A stretch of DNA of 7,035 nucleotides from Bacteroidetes bacterium UBA7368 (GTDB lineage: Bacteria > Bacteroidota > Rhodothermia > Rhodothermales > UBA10348): contig DKOG01000068.1 of NCBI GenBank assembly GCA_002469915.1, positions 1 to 7,035 of the forward strand, read 5' to 3'. Shown here one piece after another: positions 1 through 5,385 of the stretch (within the stretch, counting starts at the first letter, position 1; each line of letters opens with the position of its first letter). The notes under the pieces are model-generated. The model made no database searches, was not told where the DNA came from, and saw nothing but the letters and a program-made list of their open reading frames with translations. The position numbers were made by a program, and so were the translations under genes.

Positions 1-212
1 GCTATCATGGCGAGTAATCTAATCCCAAGAAACGAGGGGTTTACACTCGCGTGGTAGCCTGTAAACACGCCTAATTCCTCTAATCGACGCGTCCGCTCAA
101 GAGCCGTAGAAGGAGCGACACCGATAATATTTGCTACGGCTTTGTTCGTAATACGAGCATCATTCTGATAAAGCTCAATTATCTTTTCGTCGATTCGGTC
201 AACTCTTTTCAT
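1..212 (-). CDS. Lrp/AsnC-family transcriptional regulator, N-terminal part (cut by window edge)
   Basis: The minus strand from the ATG at 212 is open for 70 codons and runs off the left edge. The peptide starts MKRVDRIDEKIIELYQNDAR and continues with ITNKAVANIIGVAPSTALER, then a segment with RRLEELGVFTGYHASVNP. This is the classic Lrp/AsnC layout: a short 'D..D..Il.ll..daR' helix, a winged helix-turn-helix with recognition helix around residues 32-41 (APSTALERTR), then the 'RLEe.GVI.GY.a.vnP..lG' linker into the ligand-binding RAM domain. That domain would lie outside the window. Family members bind DNA as dimers or octamers, respond to amino acids or other small molecules, and often regulate themselves and a divergent neighbour. 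The divergent neighbour here is the RIC-like gene at 322. The specific effector cannot be told from this half. The family call is confident; the regulatory target is inference. Confidence 0.9.
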   Translation of the reverse strand, partial: MKRVDRIDEKIIELYQNDARITNKAVANIIGVAPSTALERTRRLEELGVFTGYHASVNPSFLGIRLLAMI

Positions 213-321
213 CCGCTAAATATGCCGTACAGAATTCGGTTCCAGTGACTAAGAGGCAAAGATAGTTCTATTTTAAGCACTATATCTATTTCTTTATTTG
301 CATTAGACTCGAATTCTCATC
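213..321. promoter_or_regulatory. Divergent intergenic region between the Lrp-type regulator and the RIC-like gene
   Basis: These 109 bp separate two divergently transcribed genes and must hold both promoters. The right half (about 266-305) is strongly A+T-rich. A short imperfect dyad is visible: GATAGT at 261-266 and ACTAT at 279-283. It could be part of an Lrp-type operator but is too short to be convincing. The sequence TTTATTTG at 293-300 resembles the Bacteroidota -7 element (TAnnTTTG) with one mismatch. No good Shine-Dalgarno sequence precedes either start codon. An in-frame TAG at 304-306 stops the 322 gene from extending upstream. Confidence 0.4.
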
Positions 322-552
322 ATGTCGACTCCTGACCACCCAGCGAAAACTTCCTCAGAGAGTGAGCATGAGGAAGCGGGGGCTGCATTACGTGAGCTAA
401 GACGCCTCACCGATGATTATGTCGCTCCAGAATACGCTTGCAATACCTGGAGAGCATTATGGGACGGCCTGAGAGAGTTGAAAATAGCTATGCATGAACA
501 TGTGCATTTAGAAAATAACGTACTATTTCCGCGGGCAGCTGCACTGAATTGA
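322..552 (+). CDS. C-terminal half of an RIC/YtfE/ScdA-type di-iron hemerythrin protein (short form or remnant)
   Basis: RIC proteins (YtfE in E. coli, ScdA in Staphylococcus) are cytoplasmic di-iron proteins that help repair iron-sulfur clusters after nitrosative or oxidative damage. Full-length members are about 220-240 residues: an ScdA_N domain and then a four-helix hemerythrin domain. This 76-residue product matches only the last two helices. It shows EHEEAGAALRELRRLTDDY at 15-33, the family-like 'P..ACNTWRAL..GL.EL' at 36-53, and the ending HEHVHLENNVLFPRA at 58-72, which is close to a family signature. H16, H60 and E64 fit three of the six iron ligands of YtfE (His160, His204 and Glu208 by recalled alignment); the other three would be in the missing half. 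A stop at 304 and the divergent gene at 212 leave no room for the N-terminal half. It is either a decayed remnant or a mini-protein that completes its site by dimerising. Homology is strong; function is uncertain. Confidence 0.75.
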   Translation: MSTPDHPAKTSSESEHEEAGAALRELRRLTDDYVAPEYACNTWRALWDGLRELKIAMHEHVHLENNVLFPRAAALN

Positions 553-666
553 AAGAGTGGGTAACGTATGTTTAGATGAGGGCACCCAAAGCACTGGTTG
601 GTCATGATTATTGTCGTGGCCAATCCGCGAGATGCCTCATTTATTCCTCTCAAAGTACCCATTCTA

Positions 667-1272
667 ATGCCCGATCTTACGACGCTGAACACCTGGATCC
701 AGTCAGGTATTTCGTTTGAAGAGTATATGTCACAGTGGAAGGCAAAAAATGCCGTATCCATGCGTGGCTTAGACCGTATTCAGCGTAGATACCGGTTCTA
801 TTCCAAGTACAATCTCGAACGTCAAGAACGGGTCGATTCTGAATGGCAGATGTCGACCGATTTTAAAGAAGCCGTGTTGAGCGCTTCCGGACCTTCGACA
901 TGGCTTTTCATCACGGATGATTGGTGTGTAGACTCAGCGTACAGTCTTCCCTTGGTTCGAGAGGCTGCCGCATTACGCTCCAGTGACATATCCTTGCACA
1001 TTCTGCTAAAAGACGAAGCTCACGATGTCATCGATCAATTTCTGACCGACGGAAAACGGTCCATACCCAAGTTCATCAGCATAAGCGATGGAGGAGAGGT
1101 AGAATTTGAATGGGGACCGCAACCGGAAGCAATACGCTTGATTCGGAAAGATCTTATCGATTCAAATGCAGAGGGATCCGTCGTATCCGGTACTACCATA
1201 GACTGGTATGCCGATAGTGGATGGCTTGAGGTTGAGAAAGAGCTTACTGTAGTGTTTAATTCAGCCCGCTAG
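667..1272 (+). CDS. Thioredoxin-fold family protein with single-cysteine (CxxS-like) active site
   Basis: The product resembles the thioredoxin-like family whose members begin 'LttLntWl..G.sfeeYl..WkaK' and carry WCgDS instead of WCGPC. I chose the ATG at 667 (MPDLTTLNTW) because the family-like N-terminus starts there. The frame stays open upstream to TTG 598 and ATG 604, adding about 21-23 residues of uncertain reality. Counting from 667: RIQRRYRFYSKYN at about 37-49, the beta strand WLFITDD leading to W86-C87-V88-D89-S90, a cis-proline motif SIP at about 132-134, and WGPQP at about 149-153. With one cysteine in the motif it is unlikely to be a classical dithiol disulfide reductase; monothiol or thiol-disulfide exchange with a small thiol is possible but not shown. 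It is cytoplasmic, with no signal peptide. Only 8 bp separate it from the following flavoenzyme gene, so the two are probably co-transcribed. Family call good, substrate unknown. Confidence 0.8.
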   Translation: MPDLTTLNTWIQSGISFEEYMSQWKAKNAVSMRGLDRIQRRYRFYSKYNLERQERVDSEWQMSTDFKEAVLSASGPSTWLFITDDWCVDSAYSLPLVREAAALRSSDISLHILLKDEAHDVIDQFLTDGKRSIPKFISISDGGEVEFEWGPQPEAIRLIRKDLIDSNAEGSVVSGTTIDWYADSGWLEVEKELTVVFNSAR

Positions 1273-1276
1273 AGGG
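1271..1276 (+). promoter_or_regulatory. Possible ribosome binding site for the flavoenzyme gene
   Basis: AGAGGG lies 4 bases before the ATG at 1281 and overlaps the stop codon of the upstream thioredoxin-fold gene. It is one of the few purine-rich Shine-Dalgarno-like stretches in the window. Its spacing is short but usable. Its position suggests ribosomes may pass from the upstream gene to this one. Confidence 0.4.
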
Positions 1277-1280
1277 TTTT

Positions 1281-2450
1281 ATGTTGGATACAATCGTAGT
1301 TGGCGCGGGGTTGGTCGGTTCGGCAGCAGCGAAATACCTAGCAAAAGCCGGAGCCAAGGTTTTAGTGCTTGGTGCGGTTAAGGGAAGCGATGATCATGTG
1401 CATTCTAGCCATTATGACGAGGCTCGAGTAACACGTAGAATGGATCCGGATCCCGTGTGGGGCTTGCTGGGCCTAAAAGCTATAGAAGCGTATGCAAATA
1501 TTGAGCACCAATCGGGAATACCCTTTCATACGCCTTGCGGGCACTTACGCATTGATTTGCCAAGTGCATCATCTGAGAGTTTACATGCTCAAGTATTTGA
1601 GAACGCTAACGATCATGGCTTTAAACCGGAAATACTGACAGGGCACGATGCTACTGCTCGTTTTCCATATCTGCATGCTTCAACGTTAAGCAGCTACCTC
1701 CTAGAAGGCCCTCCAGCAGGGATTATTCATCCGCAAAAGCTAATTCGGGCTCAGCTCCAGCTCGCTTGCTCATCAGGAGCTAGAACCGAGCCGACCGTTG
1801 GTACACAAATTAAAAAGGAAAACGGAGTATTCAGCGTTCGTACATCCAGTGGTCAAACTCACTTAGCGGACAACGTGCTTGTAAGCACGGGCGCTTACAC
1901 GAATTTGTTTGATCTGACACCTCGGAAACTGGACCTCTCTATTCGGCCTGAAACGGTTTTACTGATAGCTATTCCTGAGACGCTCCTGCACAAATTTGAT
2001 TCAATGCCGGGTATTATTTGGCATTTTGATGACCATCCGATCTATACCAACGCCTACGTTCTTCCCCCGGTTTTATACCCTGATGGCGTTTATTACATCA
2101 AGATTGGGGCAGACCATGACCGAGATATACATGCTACGGATGTCGAGGGATACCATGAATACATGACTTCACCAGGAAGTATGGTCACTAAACGTGCCCT
2201 CCACGACCTGATTTTGAAGCTTATTCCTGATTTACGCGGCCTCAACACTACATCACGTCCTTGCCTCCTTGCCTACACCCAGTCAGGTAAACCCATTATT
2301 GATCAATTGGATGCAGGTCACTTTGTGGCAGTAGGAGGGTGCGGCAAATCAGCTAAGTCGTCCGATCAGATTGGTAAACTGGCTGCCAATATGGTGCTAT
2401 CCAACCCTTGGGGAAAAGGGTTTACGCAAAGTATGTTTTCTGCATCATGA
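1281..2450 (+). CDS. FAD-dependent oxidoreductase of the sarcosine oxidase / N-methyltryptophan oxidase type (DAO family)
   Basis: This 389-residue protein has the size and layout of monomeric sarcosine oxidase-like enzymes, which oxidise secondary or N-methyl amines with O2, giving an aldehyde or imine and H2O2. The N-terminal Rossmann dinucleotide-binding motif is GAGLVGSAAAKYLAKAGAKV (8-27). The stretch HSSHYDEARVTR (41-52) matches the 'GDTRIIR' segment of MSOX, with R49 and R52 in the positions of its active-site arginines. K274 in YYIKIG fits the O2-activating lysine (Lys265 in MSOX). C328 in RPCLLAYT fits the cysteine that binds FAD covalently. The second FAD segment is VAVGGCGKSAKSSDQIGKLA (349-368). 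Two deviations: D278, followed by H279, stands where MSOX has His269, and the usual GFSGHGFK is replaced by GGCGKSAK. The substrate is therefore probably not sarcosine. Alignments to MSOX are from memory. Likely cytoplasmic and in one operon with the thioredoxin-fold gene. Confidence 0.85.
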   Translation: MLDTIVVGAGLVGSAAAKYLAKAGAKVLVLGAVKGSDDHVHSSHYDEARVTRRMDPDPVWGLLGLKAIEAYANIEHQSGIPFHTPCGHLRIDLPSASSESLHAQVFENANDHGFKPEILTGHDATARFPYLHASTLSSYLLEGPPAGIIHPQKLIRAQLQLACSSGARTEPTVGTQIKKENGVFSVRTSSGQTHLADNVLVSTGAYTNLFDLTPRKLDLSIRPETVLLIAIPETLLHKFDSMPGIIWHFDDHPIYTNAYVLPPVLYPDGVYYIKIGADHDRDIHATDVEGYHEYMTSPGSMVTKRALHDLILKLIPDLRGLNTTSRPCLLAYTQSGKPIIDQLDAGHFVAVGGCGKSAKSSDQIGKLAANMVLSNPWGKGFTQSMFSAS

Positions 2451-2509
2451 TGCACGTATCTGCGTAGATTGATCCCCACACTTGGAATTTTTTCAGACGG
2501 TTTCTAATT

Positions 2510-3304
2510 ATGCTAAAACATGACTCCTGGACTAAGGCCCATGATATTGCATTAGTCTTTCTTGCATTGGCTTACACGACCGATTCTGATTTGTCTAATG
2601 CAGAGGTAGAGTCGATTTCTACATCGTTGTCCAGATGGAGACCCGAATTAACGAAAGACCAAGTCCACGCAATTGTGCTTGAGGCCGGGTCTGTTTTCTT
2701 CGAATCCGAAGCGGAGCAGGAAATAGTTGAATCTGTCCGCTCACTGGGTACTGCGTTGAGCATCACACAGCGTCGTGAAGTGCTTGAGGATGCTATCCGA
2801 GTGGCGGAAGCGGATGGCGTACTACTTAATTCAGAACAGAATCTACTATCTGTCCTGGCGGGTGCGTGGGATATTAAAGCGACTAAAGACCGCCTGATAG
2901 ATGAATCATCCGCTCGACTGGAGAATGATCCTGAATGGAGTATTCTCCATGATATTGCCCTGCTATATATCGTTATGGGCCACAGTGCAGATGGCCATTT
3001 AAAGGAAGTCGAGATTTCTGCGATGATTGATCGACTAGGGGAGTGGGAGACGCAGTTAACGGTAGAGGAAATAAGATCTATTCTTCGTGCAGCCATCGAT
3101 TACTATTCCCAAGGGCCGAACGAAAACGACCTTACTGATTCCGTATTAGCCATTAAGGAGGCACTTCCAAAGTCCCAACGTCTCATCGTATTGGATGACC
3201 TCGTCACCATTGCGAGAGCCGACGGAACGGTGATAGAAAGTGAAAAGGACATCGTAGAATCTCTTTCCTCAGCGTGGAATATTGACGTACGTATCGCCTT
3301 ATGA
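2510..3304 (+). CDS. Tandem TerB-like domain protein (two 136-residue repeats)
   Basis: The 264-residue, acidic, all-helical-looking product consists of two copies of the same domain. Residues 7-122 align without any gap to 143-258 (fixed offset 136). By hand count about 35 of 116 positions are identical. Shared landmarks are W7/W143, HDIAL 11-15/147-151, W43/W179, EADG 100-103 against RADG 236-239, and AWDI 119-122 against AWNI 255-258. The 'A.ADG.....E...' segment is typical of TerB/TerB-like domains, whose acidic residues are thought to bind a metal and which occur in tellurite-resistance and envelope stress systems. There is no signal peptide or membrane segment, so the protein is probably cytosolic. 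The gene starts 59 bp after the flavoenzyme gene, so it may be the end of that operon or independent. It meets the minus-strand DinB-like gene tail to tail 16 bp away. TerB assignment is by motif; function unknown. Confidence 0.7.
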   Translation: MLKHDSWTKAHDIALVFLALAYTTDSDLSNAEVESISTSLSRWRPELTKDQVHAIVLEAGSVFFESEAEQEIVESVRSLGTALSITQRREVLEDAIRVAEADGVLLNSEQNLLSVLAGAWDIKATKDRLIDESSARLENDPEWSILHDIALLYIVMGHSADGHLKEVEISAMIDRLGEWETQLTVEEIRSILRAAIDYYSQGPNENDLTDSVLAIKEALPKSQRLIVLDDLVTIARADGTVIESEKDIVESLSSAWNIDVRIAL

Positions 3305-3320
3305 GTCCTAAAAGGTCTGA

Positions 3321-3800
3321 TTAAGCGGATCTAAGCCGAAGAATATCCCTGATAATTGCCAAATGATGATCATTGTGAATCGTCATAAATTCAATGCATT
3401 CATCTCTGGTCATCCAGTCGAGAATCGGATGATTCATCATGGATTCAGATGGAATATCCATGATGCCGGCTAGTCTATTACGAGTTTTTAGTACTAGTCT
3501 TTTTAAGGACTTTGTATCTGGGGAGTCAGACGGTAATGCAACCGCCGGCGCTTGAACGGCGCCCCGCGGGAAACTCTTTTTTGTGAATGCATAATCCCGT
3601 AACTCGTTGGATTTCCGAGCTTCATGAGGCATCTGGCCACGCTGTAGCCCGCGCATAATTCCTGTCATAGCAATCAGCAAATGCTCGAGTTGTTGTCCGA
3701 CGTTCCACGCAGAAATCTCTGCGGTGCGCACATTGGCATCAATGACATGAGCCTCAATATCCAATAGCTGCTCATCGAGCCTTTTTACAAAAGAAAGCAT
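3321..3800 (-). CDS. DinB/YfiT-fold protein, DUF1569-like
   Basis: The 159-residue product has the four-helix DinB-fold pattern. W32-NVGQQLEHLL on helix 2 supplies H40, and near the C-terminus HNDHH gives H142 and H146, completing the three-histidine metal site of this superfamily. Between them lies a 'FPRGAVQAPAVALP' stretch (77-90) like the 'G.vPRG..kAP....P' linker of DUF1569 proteins, and NHPILDWMTRDECIEFMTIH resembles their 'HP.fG.lt..ewl.f..iH' ending. Known superfamily members include thiol-S-transferases using bacillithiol, mycothiol or glutathione, and damage-induced proteins; this subfamily has no established reaction as far as I know. The gene follows fxsA by 11 bp in the same direction and is probably co-transcribed with it. 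No Shine-Dalgarno sequence is evident before its ATG. The fold call is fairly secure; activity is unknown. Confidence 0.75.
   Translation of the reverse strand: MLSFVKRLDEQLLDIEAHVIDANVRTAEISAWNVGQQLEHLLIAMTGIMRGLQRGQMPHEARKSNELRDYAFTKKSFPRGAVQAPAVALPSDSPDTKSLKRLVLKTRNRLAGIMDIPSESMMNHPILDWMTRDECIEFMTIHNDHHLAIIRDILRLRSA
3435..3465. repeat. Inverted repeat inside the DinB-like gene
   Basis: CATCATGGAT (3435-3444) and ATCCATGATG (3456-3465) are perfect 10-bp complements around an 11-base loop. They lie in the coding region for roughly residues 112-122 of the DinB-like protein. One such repeat in a window of this size is only mildly surprising, so it may be coincidental. Confidence 0.45.
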
Positions 3801-3811
3801 TTAAAGACCGA

Positions 3812-4300
3812 TTAATTAGAATCGTATGTAGGACGCTCTTTAGCGGAACCCGACCACGTAGCATAATCTTCCTCAGCGGAGGCCTCTTCAGGCGTTGCAG
3901 TAGATGGAGAACCCGAGTAAAAGTTCATCTGGCCAGCTAGAGGAACGACGGTTTTAAATAGTTTGGCCGTAACACTTCGGATAGCATTACGCGTTAAAGG
4001 AAAGAGCCCCAAGAATCCGATAATGTCGGTTAGTACTCCTGGGGTAATGAGTAAGGTGCCCGAGACCAAAATAATCGCACCGTCAACGAGTTCTTTTCCG
4101 GGAATTCCGCCTTTGGATAGTTTCTCATTCAGACGACGCCATGCAGCCAAGCCCTGAGACTTGGCCATGTACGATCCAAGAATTCCCGTGCCCAAGATGA
4201 GCAAGAACGTATTGGTCGCACCGATAAGTTGTCCGAGCTCAATAAGTAGGTACAACTCAAGTGCTGGAAGAACGACAAAAAGGATAAAGAGCCAAGGCAT
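3812..4300 (-). CDS. fxsA: FxsA family inner-membrane protein
   Basis: From the ATG at 4300 the product is 162 residues, close to the roughly 160 of E. coli FxsA. It begins MPWLFILFVVLPALELYLLI, the usual FxsA start: one hydrophobic helix with the 'P..E' pair. The frame is open further upstream to TTG 4342, but the extra 14 residues do not look like family sequence, so 4300 is preferred. Visible features are TM1 at about 2-20, a G-rich TM2 at about 28-43 (LLILGTGILGSYMAKSQG), the cytoplasmic 'WRRLNEKLSKGGIPGKELVDG', then a hydrophobic pair at about 72-107 containing LLITPGVLTDIIGFLGLFP, the best-conserved FxsA core. The C-terminal 50 or so residues are hydrophilic and acidic. FxsA overproduction spares E. 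coli from F-plasmid phage exclusion by binding PifA-related functions; its normal cellular role is unclear. It is the first gene of a two-gene unit with the DinB-like gene and is divergent from the recombinase. Confidence 0.9.
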   Translation of the reverse strand: MPWLFILFVVLPALELYLLIELGQLIGATNTFLLILGTGILGSYMAKSQGLAAWRRLNEKLSKGGIPGKELVDGAIILVSGTLLITPGVLTDIIGFLGLFPLTRNAIRSVTAKLFKTVVPLAGQMNFYSGSPSTATPEEASAEEDYATWSGSAKERPTYDSN

Positions 4301-4344
4301 ACACAATTCTTGAAAGTTTAGGGGGCATACGCAAACCCTCAATT

Positions 4345-4363
4345 AAAGTTGTTTTTCAACTTT
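4345..4363. repeat. Short hairpin AAAGTTG / CAACTTT in the fxsA-recombinase intergenic region
   Basis: AAAGTTG (4345-4351) and CAACTTT (4357-4363) are perfect 7-bp complements around five T residues. The right side is followed on the plus strand by TATTTTA, so it is T-rich but not a clean U-tract. It sits in the upstream regions of two divergent genes, where a terminator would not be expected. It could be a leader structure or operator half. The low G+C makes it weak as an RNA hairpin. Confidence 0.4.
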
Positions 4364-4378
4364 TATTTTATGTATGAT
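4349..4378 (+). promoter_or_regulatory. Possible promoter for the recombinase-miaA operon
   Basis: TTGTTT at 4349-4354 and TATGAT at 4373-4378 are spaced by 18 bp, resembling sigma-70 -35 and -10 elements about 50 bp before the ATG at 4429. The -10 candidate lies inside the left arm of the palindrome at 4370-4397, so anything bound there would occlude it. The region is A+T-rich, so chance matches are easy. If the host uses the Bacteroidota-type primary sigma factor, this E. coli-like reading may not apply. Confidence 0.3.
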
Positions 4379-4397
4379 AATAATAGTTATCGTACAT
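4370..4397. other. 28-bp 11-6-11 palindrome: candidate dif-like Xer recombination site or operator
   Basis: The left arm ATGTATGATAA (4370-4380) and right arm TTATCGTACAT (4387-4397) are inverted complements at 10 of 11 positions, separated by the 6-base TAATAG. This is exactly the architecture of chromosomal dif sites, where two 11-bp recombinase arms flank a 6-bp exchange region. The inner ends (...ATAA / TTAT...) match the dif consensus. The right arm agrees with the E. coli XerD arm TTATGTTAAAT at 8 of 11 positions, and so does the complement of the left arm. It lies 31 bp before a tyrosine recombinase start codon. Precedents for recombinase gene and site lying together are XerS/difSL in streptococci and XerH/difH in epsilon-proteobacteria. 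The alternative is an operator for a dimeric repressor controlling the divergent genes. The palindrome is seen; the role is inferred. Confidence 0.5.
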
Positions 4398-4428
4398 TAA
4401 GACTATAAAGATGAGCAAATAGCGCCCA

Positions 4429-5385
4429 ATGTCCGCAGATAATCAAATACAACGAACAAACGAGTCTGGAAACAGCCAACTTGCCGCTGGTGTGGCCTCC
4501 GAGCGACTGATCGATACCTATCTGCTAAAGTTCGATCGCCCGGCTACGCGTCGCGCGTATCGTTCTGACTTGGTGCATTTTTTCGGATTACAAGAAGTCT
4601 CTCTTGAAATGGCTCAGCGTGTTTCGTTTGTAGCTATCAATCAATACATCGCTCAACTCGAAGCGGACGGATCTAAAGCAGCAACTATCCGGCGTCGTGT
4701 TGCGGCTATCCGGGGTTTTTACGATTGGCTTCAAGCGCTTGGTGCTATTGAAAACAATCCTGCACATCGCCAGCTGATTCGACGTGTTAAGTCCGCCCGC
4801 ACCAGGGATCGTGTTTTAGTCGTTTTGACTGGAATCCAGGCTAATCAACTTTTATTGGCCGCTGCAGAGGCTTCTGTCCGCAACCATGCTATGATGTTGA
4901 CCATGCTACATTGCGTACTAAGACGTAGTGAGGTAGCCTCAATGGATGTTGAACACATTCGTCCGCTCGGGAAATACTGGATTATTGATCTTCCTTATAC
5001 CAAAGGCGGCGCCGATCAGTATGTGAAGATCCCAGATCATGTCGTCGATGTTATTGAAGCTCATAAAGAACATTACGGTATTGCCACTGGGCCTCTATGG
5101 CGTTCGCTGTCCAAACGAAACACGGGCGGGCGTTTAACGCCTACCAGTATTTACCGTATAGTTAGAGCTACGGCCGTTGCAGCAGGGCTTCCTGACATTG
5201 GGGCGCATACACTTAGGCATACTGGATGTACGTTGGCTATCGAGGCCGGCGCCACACTTCAACAGGTTCAATCTCACGCGCGTCACAAGCAGATAGAAAC
5301 GACTATGGCGTATGTGCATCAACGGAATCGTTTAAGAGATAGTGCGGCCGATTATATTCATTTTGATTCACCCGACGAAGATTAG
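4429..5385 (+). CDS. Tyrosine-type site-specific recombinase (XerC/XerD-like integrase)
   Basis: The 318-residue protein has the two-domain plan of Xer-type recombinases, which cut and rejoin DNA through a phosphotyrosine intermediate to resolve dimers or integrate and invert DNA. The N-terminal SAM-like core-binding domain spans about 24-110, with TRRAYRSDLVHF at 40-51 and TIRRRVAAIRGFYDWL at 86-101. The catalytic domain supplies the full set of active residues: R165 (VLRRSEV), K192 (YTKGG), H260 and R263 (HTLRHTG), H286 (ARHKQIETT) and the nucleophile Y295 (MAYVH). Size fits housekeeping Xer proteins. The C-terminal box reads ARHKQIETTMAYVHQRNRLR instead of the usual 'LGHssi.tTq.YtH' of XerC/XerD, pointing to a side branch, so I withhold a symbol. 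The final ~20 residues are polar and acidic. The start at 4429 has no clear Shine-Dalgarno. The gene overlaps miaA by one base. Confidence 0.9.
   Translation: MSADNQIQRTNESGNSQLAAGVASERLIDTYLLKFDRPATRRAYRSDLVHFFGLQEVSLEMAQRVSFVAINQYIAQLEADGSKAATIRRRVAAIRGFYDWLQALGAIENNPAHRQLIRRVKSARTRDRVLVVLTGIQANQLLLAAAEASVRNHAMMLTMLHCVLRRSEVASMDVEHIRPLGKYWIIDLPYTKGGADQYVKIPDHVVDVIEAHKEHYGIATGPLWRSLSKRNTGGRLTPTSIYRIVRATAVAAGLPDIGAHTLRHTGCTLAIEAGATLQQVQSHARHKQIETTMAYVHQRNRLRDSAADYIHFDSPDED

Noticed and set aside
598..666. N-terminal extension of the thioredoxin-fold gene from TTG 598 or ATG 604
   Set aside because: The extra residues look unlike the family, whose start corresponds to LTTLNTW just after ATG 667; no ribosome binding site supports the earlier starts.
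417..761. Minus-strand open frame of 114 codons
   Set aside because: It overlaps the RIC-like and thioredoxin-fold genes on the opposite strand, resembles no family, and is a shadow of real coding sequence.
701..2291. Direct repeat CCAGTCAGGTA near 701-711 and near 2280-2290
   Set aside because: Several 11-base repeats are expected by chance in a sequence of this length; nothing else is shared around the two copies.
2572..3096. Minus-strand open frame of 174 codons inside the TerB-like gene
   Set aside because: Its composition is serine-rich and antisense-like; the plus-strand frame has clear internal domain repeats, so this is a shadow.
3305..3320. Terminator between the convergent TerB-like and DinB-like genes
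   Set aside because: The 16-bp gap has no stem with a T-run, so no intrinsic terminator can be supported.
4301..4342. 14-residue N-terminal extension of FxsA from TTG 4342
   Set aside because: The family begins at MPWLF..., encoded from 4300; the extension is cysteine-rich and unlike a membrane-helix start, and it needs a TTG start.
4370..4397. Fur box reading of the palindrome (GATAATAATAG resembles part of GATAATGATAATCATTATC)
   Set aside because: The arms are spaced by 6 bases and do not fit the overlapping 7-1-7 Fur layout; the 11-6-11 layout fits better. The neighbouring genes are not iron genes.
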